Origin: Siphonodentalium dalli
Taxonomy: Eukaryota; Mollusca; Scaphopoda; Gadilida; Siphonodentaliidae
Length of the DNA: 64,000 bases
Reading direction: 5' to 3'
NCBI GenBank assembly: GCA_032622095.1
Contig: CP136064.1
Span: forward strand, 128,637,605-128,701,604
Position 1 is the stretch's first letter, and each line of letters begins with the position of its first letter. Both the position numbers and the translations under genes were made by a program. Below, in pieces: positions 54,964 to 64,000 of this stretch. The notes under the pieces are model-generated. The model saw only the letters and a list, made by a program, of their open reading frames with translations. It had not been told where the DNA came from and ran no database searches.

Positions 54964-56961
54964 ATGGAAGGGGACGATTCGTATACCTTAACTGATATAT
55001 CACAATTCACGCCACGTATGGAGAACCTATGTACTCAAAATCTACCAACATCAGACTCTGATTCAACAACTCGCGATAGTTCAAACGCTGATGATATGGC
55101 CTTACCCGAACTAAGCTCATCCGTCCACGAATTTATCACCTGTGTTAAAGCAAATCATGGGCGACAGCCTATAAGTGATTCTCGTCCCAACTATCTACTG
55201 TGGGTAATGGAAACTCTCCACAGCCACACAAAAGAACGTGTTATAATATACCTGATAAGTAAATCAAATAATGACGAAGAAACTCTGGAACAAGTTCGAG
55301 ACTACTGTTTTAGTCAAGCAAAAATTATGCCTTCTTTCTCATTCGATTGCAACTCACAACTGAAGAAGCGCATAAAGCGTGACTCTAAAGACACAAATAA
55401 GAAGTGTGAACCAATCAGTGTCATCGATAAGTTAGCATCTGACATATATAATATATTATTTTTTCTTGTGGACAGTGATGTTTCTCTATTGAATGATATG
55501 ATCAGCAAAAGTGTACGTGGCCTTAGCCAAAGTATTTCTCGTGATCCTGAAAATTCACCTGCTGTAACACAATCCCAATGTAATGTACCAGTAATGACAA
55601 ACTCATTCTTAGTATCAACCCTGATTAGCTTAAGACGCGACGTCGCAATGTTAAAAACTGAAAATACCGCCATCAAAGAGCAATTACATGAAGTAATTCC
55701 AGTCCTTAAAGGGCGTCTATCAATTCTCGAGTCAACCGTTGGTATTGAATGTTCTGGTACAGACAATCTTGATAAGTCGCCTAAATCTCCAAAAGAACCA
55801 ATTGTTATACAAATTGAGGAACTCGCTGAGAGAGTTGTGGACAATACCGACAGCATTGATGCAAATAAATATTCCATCGAACGCGTCCATGCCGAAAAGG
55901 CCTCCGGTGTAGCTAGAGTTAAAACAAACATCACACTTATGCGCACTGATATAACTGACATAAACGGAAGGATAGACAGTGTAGATAAAACTCTGAAATC
56001 GCATACGGGTTCACTTGCCACTATGACAGATAGCCAACATAAGAGCGCAAGGCCCGAAAAATCACACATCGACGAAGCCAAAGCAATCGATAGATCATTA
56101 GACAAACATTTCGGTGGCTTAAAAGATTCTCTCATTCATTTTGGTGACATGATTTGCAATAAAATGGACACAGTGCTTAATTCGATAACGGACACGGTTG
56201 ATGATGCTCTCCGTTCTAAACCACAAATGCGCACCGTTGATGACAACGCATATGAGGCAGGCTATGCCGACGAGAGTCCTGTCAAACATAAAGTTGAGAG
56301 TTTTATCACGCTTGATAATATATCAAACTCTACACACAAACAGAATGAACATTCTAACGGTAATAACGAAAAACAGTACGAGAGATATAACAGTGAACGA
56401 GACGAACACCATAGTAATGTACATGTGGACCAACGGAATGATTACAACGGTGTGAATGTTGATGAATATTACAATAAACGTGATGAATACGAACTCATTG
56501 AAAATAGAAGTTGGAACAAATACGACAATTACAATGATGAACGGGACAATGGACGCACGCGTAACACACAAAATAGCTACCAGACTGACAGACGGTCGGA
56601 CACACGTTCTAATCATGGAAGTGTTCGCTCTGATTTCCGCGACAAGGGGTTCAGCGATGGATATCGTACACAGAGGCACCGCGAAAATGACAATTACTAC
56701 AACAAACATAGGAACACAACCCTGATAACATCACATCGACTATTTGCTACAAACTTCAGTGACTGGATTACTGCTGACTTCATTAAAGATTCACTGCGAT
56801 TAAAATGTTTCGTGAACGAGATACCGGTCGTTTATCAGCTCGTATTAATGTCGACGAATCACAGGCTGAATTACTCAAAAGCCAAACATTCTGGCCACCA
56901 AATGTATATTGTCGTGATTGGGAATTTTCAAATCAAAATTGATGATCAGAAATTGTACTAA
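54964..56961 (+). CDS. LINE ORF1 protein, 665 aa, C-terminus frame-shifted
   Basis: The ATG at 54964 has G at +4 and heads a 2-kb open frame. Residues 1-50 are acidic and Ser/Thr-rich. Residues 55-125 form a mixed, probably helical part. Residues about 215-260 (LISLRRDVAMLKTENTAIKE and on) and much of 280-350 have coiled-coil heptads, as expected of an ORF1 that trimerises or multimerises. Residues about 458-585 are a disordered Asn/Asp/Arg/Tyr-rich tract that could bind RNA. The last 60 residues look unlike the family. In the neighbouring frame from about 56790 the sequence reads RLSARINVDESQAELLKSQ then FWPPNVYCRDWEF before a stop near 56940, which matches the usual 'FWPxxVxxRxW' end of such ORF1s. 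So a single frameshift near 56785-56805 has replaced the native C-terminus. Confidence 0.8.
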   Translation: MEGDDSYTLTDISQFTPRMENLCTQNLPTSDSDSTTRDSSNADDMALPELSSSVHEFITCVKANHGRQPISDSRPNYLLWVMETLHSHTKERVIIYLISKSNNDEETLEQVRDYCFSQAKIMPSFSFDCNSQLKKRIKRDSKDTNKKCEPISVIDKLASDIYNILFFLVDSDVSLLNDMISKSVRGLSQSISRDPENSPAVTQSQCNVPVMTNSFLVSTLISLRRDVAMLKTENTAIKEQLHEVIPVLKGRLSILESTVGIECSGTDNLDKSPKSPKEPIVIQIEELAERVVDNTDSIDANKYSIERVHAEKASGVARVKTNITLMRTDITDINGRIDSVDKTLKSHTGSLATMTDSQHKSARPEKSHIDEAKAIDRSLDKHFGGLKDSLIHFGDMICNKMDTVLNSITDTVDDALRSKPQMRTVDDNAYEAGYADESPVKHKVESFITLDNISNSTHKQNEHSNGNNEKQYERYNSERDEHHSNVHVDQRNDYNGVNVDEYYNKRDEYELIENRSWNKYDNYNDERDNGRTRNTQNSYQTDRRSDTRSNHGSVRSDFRDKGFSDGYRTQRHRENDNYYNKHRNTTLITSHRLFATNFSDWITADFIKDSLRLKCFVNEIPVVYQLVLMSTNHRLNYSKAKHSGHQMYIVVIGNFQIKIDDQKLY

Positions 56962-57090
56962 TCTATGTCCTAATATGTATGCAACTGGCTGCTTGTATTT
57001 AACATATAGAAATATGTTCCATTTATATATACGTGTATTTATATTGACCAATGTTATTTTATGTGAACGCTATTACACGGTTCACTTATC

Positions 57091-59715
57091 ATGATGCCTA
57101 AAAACTATGTTTTACGGTGGATTTTTCTACATATATTGGTTACACTAATTAATTACCGAAATGTTCTATTGCGTGACATGACAATGTTTAGACTTGCTAC
57201 GTGGAATGTGTCGGGAGCATTCAGCAGTGGGGCTTATATCACCTCCCTTTTATCAAATGGGGAATTTGATGTCGTTGGGATTAGCGAGCACTGGCTACAC
57301 CAACACAATGTAGATTTCTTAAATTAACTCAGTAACCAATACAATTGTCATGCCGTGTGTGATTATAGCCAAAGGCTTCCGATGCAGCGTGGCCGACACA
57401 AAGGTGGAATTGCTTTATTTTATCATAAGCGACACGCTGACCATGTTTCACATATAGAACTTCATGATGATCGAATTATTGGGTTACAAGTGCAGATGTC
57501 GGCTAGTGATTTTATTTATATTTTTCAAGTTTATCTACCATCTACAAATTACACTATTAGTACATATGAAGAGTACATTGACAAATTGAACGATATTGTT
57601 GACACATACAAACATCTTGGTCGGTGTATTATATTGGGTGACTTCAACGGAAATATTGACAAAGATGACCGCAGGAACAAATTGTTTAAAAAGTTCTTAT
57701 CAAAGAAATGTTTTTTCTCAGTTAACCACGATGATCCACTGACCAAGAATATAGCCACATGCACCTCTTACAGTGGTACAGGCGAATCAGTAATTGACCA
57801 CTTCTTAATTCACGAGGACGATCGCCCACTTGTACGACCATGTGATGTGTTATGCAACGATGTATTGGCGGATCTGTCAAACCACAAACCTGTAACTATT
57901 TCCATAGAATTTCCAATAAATAATAAACGTTACGCCATTGAGAAAGACGATCCCGTTAAATTCAACTGGAAGAAAGTCACACCAAATTCAAATATTCTTC
58001 AAAATTATCAGAGTGTTTTGGAATCCAAATTGCCTGATGTCGCAATCAAGTGTGAAAGCGACATAACTACAACGTACGAGTCAATCACCGCTGCCATTTC
58101 ATCTGCACCATTCATCACATTGCCACGCAAAAAATTCAATAAACACCTAAATCCTTTTTGGAATTCAAATCTTAGCAAACTTCATAAAGAAATGCTTCAT
58201 CATAGAGAGGTGTGGATAGCTGATGGCAGACCACGCGATGGTACTATTAACGTTAGTTATATAAACTACAAACATGCGAAAGCTGCATTCCGTCGGCAAT
58301 ATAGAAAGAACGCACAACAATTTATGCATAAACGTGATGAAGACATAGACAAATGTGCACAAGTTGATCAAGACACGTTCTTTAAACTGTTCAATGCCAA
58401 ACGATCTAAGTCTCAGAGCTCAGCGACAACATTTTTCCAAGAATGCGACCGCACTCTACGCACAACACATGCTATTGTCCATGCGTGGTCATTATACTTT
58501 GAGAAGTTGTATGCTCCTTTAACTAATGTAAAGTTCGACGATTGTCACTATAAAAAAGTTACTAACTTCGTCAAAGACACCATTGACAGTTCATGTGGGA
58601 AATCGAATGCAGTAGATAATGTACTGTACCCCTTAACGCCATGTGAACTACACACTGTGGTTAATACACTGAGTCGCAACAAAGCTGCTGGTTATGATTT
58701 CATTTACAATGAAAATATTATATATGGTGGTCAGCGACTAATCAACTGCCTTTGTCAACTGTTATCTGCCATTCTGTACCATGGTTTTATTCCTGAATCC
58801 GCCAAACGAGGTGTTATTATCACACTATACATAAAGGAGGCTCAAACCCAAAACACTCGTTTGACAGTTACAGGGCTATAACACTGATGCCTATATTCTA
58901 CAAATTACTGGAAAAGGTTTTACAAAATCGTATTGAGTCACATGCGTCATATATTGTTGCAGTTAACCCGCTACAACACGGCTTTCAAAAACAGATAAGC
59001 TCTATGATGACGTCATATCTAACGCAAGAATGCATCACACATACGGCTGAAAGAAATCAGAAATTATATTGTTGCTTCTTAGACGTCTGGAAAGCATTTG
59101 ACACCGTATGGGTTGATGGACTCCTCTATAAATTGTACACCAGAGGCCTCACTGGGAGATCATTCAACGTAATGTACCAATTGCTTACTGGCGTCTCATG
59201 TTCACTAAAATACAATAACGTTTCCTCAAATTGGTTCACAATTCAACAGGGTACAAGGCAGGGAGGTATAATTTCTCCGAAAATTTATATGATCTACATT
59301 GACGAATTGATCAATATACTCTCAAACACTATATACGGATTCCACATGGACACTATTAATTGTACCTGTCCAACGCATGCCGACGATATGTTGTTGTGTT
59401 CATTAACCAAGAGTGGGCTTATTTATTGACACATGTTTCAAATACAGCAACACATGGCGCTATAAATACAATTCATCATAGTCTGTTGTAATTGTTTCCA
59501 ATGAAACAAAAACGCAATCAAATAAGCGTAGTCGTCAATGGCGCATGGGGACTGATCAGCTGACAGAGGTCGATTGTACGATGCACCTTGGCATACCAAT
59601 TAACAAATACAAACATAAAAACGAATTTATAGAACATATATGTGATAAATTAAGGAGCACATACATCATTTCAGCCAAACCTTGGCTGTTTATTTCACAG
59701 GAGTTTCTGGGATAA
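57091..59715 (+). pseudogene. LINE ORF2, endonuclease plus reverse transcriptase, broken
   Basis: The endonuclease nicks DNA and the RT copies RNA at the nick. Endonuclease motifs: LATWNVSG (about 57193), VVGISEHWL with the catalytic Glu (57272), VYLPS, LGDFNGNID (57637), SVIDHFLI (57787) and LSNHKPV (57879), where the usual SDH triad end has Asn for Asp. RT motifs: NKAAGYDF, ESAKRGVIITLY, then in another frame YRAITLMPIFYKLLEK, FLDVWKAFDTVW (motif A), GTRQGGIISPKIY (motif B) and HADDMLL (motif C, both Asp present). After a further shift YSNTWRYKYN and HLGIPINKYKHKNEF lie where the thumb begins. Lesions: TAA at 57325-57327 with no frame change, a shift near 58830, a shift near 59420, and TAG at 59479-59481. 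The 3' third is missing. Confidence 0.88.
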
Positions 59716-59719
59716 CCTG

Positions 59720-61300
59720 TGTGTCGGCTCAGAACAGGCGTGCCAATTGAGGAGAACACGCGAAGGATTTGTGTAAATGTTAGCCCAAACGACATTTCGA
59801 AGTAACGACTGCTTTGTTGTTTATTTCGAGGAATAATACCGCATCATATGAATTCAGCCCAAATATATTGACAGGTGTCAAGGGTCAAACTCAAAACTGA
59901 GCAATAAAAAACTAATATTAATAAATACCGAGTATATTTAATTTAACGCCAATGGGTCGTTTATGTGCGTTCAAGAGTGTATTTATGCCTAAAGCAAAGT
60001 GAAATAACGATCTTAAAATGAATTGGCCGGTATATTGTATTAGTTATCAGGGTTACCAGGGTCGTGGTTGCATAAATTACAATATAGTTTATGTTTATGC
60101 TAAGATAACTTGATCGGTATTGAGGTTAACACATGTCCCATATATGGACATTCCAAATATGGAAAGTGACGTGCGCAAAATATAGCTATGCATCGATATC
60201 GGTTATCTGGGTCAGATATATTTATAGCGTCGAAGCGAAGAAATGTCAAATTCCTTGTCTGGATACGCGTCTTATTCTCACGTATACCGTGTTTATATCG
60301 GTTTTATTCTATGTGTTGTTGTGTATTGTATTACTTTGATCAAGGTTGCGCTTTTGTTATTCTCACAAAAGGTAAATTTGATGCGTGTTTACATTTCAAA
60401 ATTCCGTCGGCCATGTATAGTAACACTGAATTCCACATTCCTGAATTACGAGACTAATTTATCGAATGAGGTCAATTTTTCGCATAAAACAAGACACGTA
60501 TATGTTATTCTGCACCATTCTGTCGAGTGCCGAATCTCATTTCGCATTATTTTCGTTTTTATCGAAAAATAATCGTTCTCTAGCTATGCCTATGGCCCAT
60601 GTAAATTTTTTCAACCAAAAAAAATTCATTGTTTTGCCAATTTCAAGCTAGTTGATAGCATGGTCATGGTATAATTTGGCCTAGCGAGTGTCGGTAGACG
60701 TTTCTTGAGTGTGCACAACAAATTTTGGTCCCAACGAAGCAGGCTAAAATCGTGAAATTTGTCAATATTACTTTGCGAGGGAAGAAAATATTCATTTAAA
60801 CTTCCAAAATTGGTTGAAATATGCTCAACAACATTCAGTTGAATGGTGACATTATTTATAGTCACCGACTAACTTCCACGATGAATCAAATTTGTTTTTA
60901 TTGGTGACAATTATGTCGCGAGAGATAAAAATGTAAATTTTTTAAAGAAAATGTTAAATTTTAGCTCATTTTAAGACTTTAGTTGCTTGTAGATCGGTGT
61001 TAATTATCTTTGTCAATGATGTCATGTCACGCTTGTTAATAATTCATTTGTTCGGAAATACTTATTGGGGGTCGAAATGTATAAAATTTAACTACCACCA
61101 CTTCCAAAAACAACACCGATAAACAATAACACTATTTGTTCCATGCAATGGAAATGGCTATTTATTGTCCTGATATCAGTGATATAAATGAATGCCTAAA
61201 ATTAGTATTATCCTGAAATAAATTTATGCCACTTTGGCGAACATGGGAACCACGGTACAATTTATGCCATTTAGGCACACTTCAGAGTGAAATCAGGGCT
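59720..61300. other. Intergenic, nothing recognised
   Basis: AT-rich spacer. Frames up to about 109 codons overlap one another at 60133-60651 and show no motif. Some could be decayed LINE 3' sequence. Confidence 0.4.
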
Positions 61301-61304
61301 TATA

Positions 61305-61405
61305 TTTCGGCGAGAATCCAAATCTAGATTCTCATAAATATTCTCGCAAATTACCCTGGATTCTCGTGAAAAAGTATATATGAATTCTCGCAAAATCAGA
61401 TGAAA
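61305..61405. repeat. Short cluster of ATTCTCG/CGAGAAT motifs
   Basis: GATTCTCATA, TATTCTCGCAA, GATTCTCGTG, AATTCTCGCAA and one inverted CGAGAATC lie within 100 bp. It is a loose repeat cluster of unknown meaning. Confidence 0.5.
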
Positions 61406-61426
61406 TATATGCCCTGGAAATATAGC

Positions 61427-62376
61427 AAATCGTTTAATGCTTGAGAATTTTGGTTTTCGGAGATTTATATATATGCTTCAAGACATATTATGGACTTGTT
61501 ATGGACTTTTTCGGGTGCGAGAAATTGATAAGTTAGTGCTCAGGCACTTTGCCAACCTGGGGAATGTTATCATTCTACTAACATCACTGAAAATTTCCAA
61601 AAAAATCTGCCACACCACTTCATAGAGAACATCGTCTGAACTACTCCATATTGTAAATATTTACATCTCGATTCGGGGCGCAACTATCGGCTATAATTAA
61701 ACAAAAATGATTTTGCCATCTAGAGTCATTGCATTTAACTAATATATAAGAATGATGTTGTGTATCATCCATTTGGATTAATATTCGTAACGAATAACTA
61801 CTTTGAGAAAGATTATTCTTAATTTCTATTCGATCACTCTGCCCGGTGTCTGCCGGAGTGTTTCACATCACTTTAATCAAGGAAGACTGTTCAGAAAAAC
61901 TGCATTTCAAGAAATCGTTTAATGCTTTAGAATTTTGGTTTTCGGAGATTTATATATATGCTTAAAGACATATTATGGACTTGTTATGGACTTTTTCGGG
62001 TGCGAGAAATTGATAAGTTAGTGCTCAGGCACTTTGCCAACCTGGGAATGTTATCATTCTACTAAAATCAACACTGAAAATTTCCACAAAAATCTACCAC
62101 CCCACTTCATCGTCTGAACTACTCCAAATTGTAAATATTTACATCTCGATTCGGGGCGCAACTATCGGCTATAATTAAAAAAAATGATTTCGCCTTCGAG
62201 AGTCATTGCATTTAACTAATATATAAGAATGACGTTGTGTATCATCCATTTGGATTAATATTCGTAACAAATAACTACTTTGAGAAAGATTATTCTTAAT
62301 TTCTATTTGATCACTCTGCCCGTTGTCTGCCGGAGTGTTTCACATCACTTTAATCAAGGAAGACTGCATTTCAAGA
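61427..62376 (+). repeat. Tandem duplication, 485-bp unit, two copies
   Basis: 61427-61911 is repeated at 61912-62376 with an offset of 485 at the start. Shared landmarks include AAATCGTTTAATGCTT, TTTTCGGAGATTTATATATA, GGTGCGAGAAATTGATAAG, GATTCGGGGCGCAACTATCG and GGAGTGTTTCACATCACTTT. Differences are scattered substitutions and short indels, the largest an about 20-bp deletion late in copy 2. No coding frame is shared intact by both copies. Confidence 0.92.
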
Positions 62377-62444
62377 TCACCAAACAACTTTCCTTTTTAG
62401 GGCCACCACATCTTTCCAAAGATGTACTTCTTCCATTTTGCTAT

Positions 62445-62728
62445 CAAAGACCGAAAAATGTCGTTAAACTACAGATCCAAATACCCACTAAGGGCCCCTA
62501 TATCTTGAAATATTAAAGACCGAGAATGTCGTTAAACTATAAAGACCGAAAAATGTCGTTAAACTAGAGATCCAAATACCCCCTATATCTTGAGATATTA
62601 TAAAGACCGAAAAATGTCATTAAACTATTAAAGACCGAAAAATGTCGTTAAACTAGAGATCCAAACATCCCCATCCCCTATTTTTTTTAGACAATTAAGA
62701 ACGAAATATGTCGTTACACCATTAATAG
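62445..62728 (+). repeat. Irregular minisatellite with AAAGACCGAAAAATGTCGTT
   Basis: AAGACCGAAAAATGTCGTT and TAAACTA occur at about 62447, 62516 (variant), 62542, 62602 (variant), 62629 and 62699 (decayed), alternating with longer units that add GAGATCCAAATACCCCC and TATATCTTGA. So a short unit of about 27 bp and a longer one of about 60-70 bp are mixed. Confidence 0.8.
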
Positions 62729-62729
62729 A

Positions 62730-62945
62730 TAATTTGTGTTTATGAAAGTCTGGCACCCATTAGCAGTTTGTTTTCAGTACATTTTAATATTCATTGGAAC
62801 GTAAACAATTATTCGCTGCCTTTCGTTACTGGTTTCCTCGACTCAAATATTTCTCACTGCTCAATACTTATAATTAAAAAAAATGTTCTGTGTTTTGTGT
62901 CACTTCTTAATAGCATTATGTATTCTGCTATTGACAAGAAACAAA
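62730..62945. other. Spacer, nothing recognised
   Basis: About 215 bp between the minisatellite and the dispersed repeat. No feature seen. Confidence 0.4.
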
Positions 62946-62949
62946 GTTG

Positions 62950-63405
62950 CAGTATACTTTAAAGGTATACGGAAGGCCTTGGTGGGTATCCTGTGAACAT
63001 ATTTCCACCTGTCAAAAACCGCTACAAACGAAAATAATATTCAAATATAGACATACTTTGTTAATATACAAATGAGAAATATCTCATAAACAGTATGTTA
63101 TTGTCGTAAATTTGACGATTGTTATGTAAACAAAGCATAAAAAGTTACTTTCTTGGTGTTTCTTTATATTATGATGGTAAACATAAAGAGCGTTCTTTGT
63201 TGCTCAATTCCTTATTTGGAAATAATAAAGAGCGTTTATACCATTTATGTGTGATTAGCCAGTAGCATTGTGGTGCCTTCTATAACAAAATCAGACTCTT
63301 TTTTAGGTAAAATTTAGTAGGTCTTTATGTGAGCATGAGGTTTACGCGATAGTGATCGTATATTTGAACCAAAATGTATGCGTTTTAATATTTTTCTGTT
63401 TACGG
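62950..63405 (+). repeat. Dispersed repeat of about 450 bp, right copy (inverted to left copy)
   Basis: It is the reverse-complement partner of 2660-3112. It starts near TACTTTAAAGGTATACGGAAGGCC and carries CACCTGTCAAAAACCG, ATGAGAAATATCTCATAAAC, GTAAACAAAGCATAAAAAGT, the paired ATAAAGAGCGTT boxes at 63183 and 63225, and TGTGATTAGCCAGTAGCAT. About 80 percent similarity by eye. No long open frame. Confidence 0.7.
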
Positions 63406-63409
63406 TGTT

Positions 63410-64000
63410 TGGAACAAATATGAATATTTTCGACAACTAAGCCCCCTCGTCCCTTTAATATAATTAATATAACATCCCTCATCCAATAATCTCCAAATTG
63501 AATATCTAATTTCAATCCTAGTTACACGTCACGCCGCCCCTCATCATTTGCCAATTGTACACCCTTTTTTGCCGCTGCTGCAACTGTTCAATTTCTTTAA
63601 AAATTATTGAAAAAATGGCCCTCCCGCCCGCCGACATTTACTTCTGATTTTTTGTTATCATCGGTCCGCACCAAAATTGAGCACACGTCCCTATATAATA
63701 TACCTATTTAAACCGAGTATACACGGTGGTGTAATAGATCAACCGTTAATTTAACCGTTTAGGTAGCATATTACCACGTATACGTTATCACGACAAATCC
63801 CTGCTGATCTGTTATTAATGAACCAAACACTTAACATGTCAACACACTCTGGCCCGCCAATGCTACAGTGTATACACGTAACGGGGCAAATATGCACATT
63901 ATATTGGCAGCTAACGAGAGCATTCATCATGGGCAATCTGCTCACCCCTTTTAGCCGATACGATAGAAACTAAACGATTTGTTACTTCTAATTACCCGTA
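63410..64000. other. Intergenic, nothing recognised
   Basis: Short frames only and C-rich patches near 63534-63550 and 63617-63632. No feature seen. Confidence 0.4.

Larger units (their letters stand above)
54823..59715 (+). mobile_element. Nearly complete APE-type non-LTR retrotransposon (LINE)
   Basis: ORF1 (54964-56961) and ORF2 (57091 to about 59715) lie in the usual order on one strand, with about 130 bp between them. ORF2 joins an apurinic-type endonuclease to a reverse transcriptase, so the element copies itself by target-primed reverse transcription from an RNA. About 140 bp before ORF1 may be 5' UTR; that boundary is a guess. Readable protein ends near 59715, where the domain expected after the RT thumb is cut short, so the 3' part is truncated or rearranged. 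Lesions are few: a frame change near the end of ORF1, and in ORF2 two nonsense codons and two frame changes. That points to fairly recent activity. The clade is probably CR1/L2-like or a related animal group, by inference. Confidence 0.88.

Noticed and set aside
55314-56135. 273-codon minus-strand frame
   Set aside because: It is the antisense shadow of LINE ORF1, which has the coiled-coil and disordered regions expected.

Overview
The window looks like intergenic, repeat-dominated chromosomal DNA of an animal. It is AT-rich and holds no operon structure, tRNA or rRNA gene, and no host gene that I can recognise with confidence. It carries APE-type LINEs, a tRNA-derived SINE, several short TIR elements and a 15 kb satellite. 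The LINE relics and the many minisatellites resemble what is common in molluscs and other lophotrochozoans, but that placement is inference and not proven by any host gene.

Left part (1-13.9 kb): LINE scraps, a dispersed repeat whose inverted partner lies at the far right end, two small fold-back hairpins, a duplicated segment that may derive from a gene's last exon, a perfect 30-bp minisatellite, two (AT)n tracts and a TGACCTTGA-rich repeat. Centre left (13.98-28.88 kb): one uninterrupted satellite of about 22-bp units, with long higher-order duplications inside it.

Centre (29.5-36.1 kb): a GC-richer unrecognised reading frame split by a TIR element that itself carries a 61-bp minisatellite. 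Then come a 43-bp minisatellite, a diverged array with a period of about 340 bp, and an internally deleted LINE that keeps a broken zinc-knuckle ORF1 and a typical 3' end. From 37.6 to 39.9 kb lies a 2,257-bp element with perfect 8-bp target-site duplications, about 255-bp terminal inverted repeats and an alternating internal B-C-B-C-B array. From 40.8 to 41.6 kb lies a hAT-like non-autonomous element, also with a perfect 8-bp duplication.

Right part (42-64 kb): degenerate LINE endonuclease and RT pieces, a SINE with A and B boxes and a candidate target-site duplication, a 415-bp TIR element, a diverged array with repeated ATGGCGGC motifs, and one nearly complete LINE (54.96-59.7 kb). That LINE has a 665-aa ORF1 and an endonuclease/reverse-transcriptase ORF2 broken by a few lesions. 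After it come a 485-bp tandem duplication, a short minisatellite and the inverted partner of the left-end repeat.

Nothing here acts as a cellular pathway. The biology on view is that of mobile elements: autonomous LINE-type machinery, non-autonomous elements that would depend on enzymes encoded elsewhere, and satellite growth by unequal exchange. The least ordinary objects are the 2,257-bp modular TIR element, the satellite with its higher-order structure, the TIR element carrying a minisatellite, and a paired AATAAAGAGCG motif shared by four loci.
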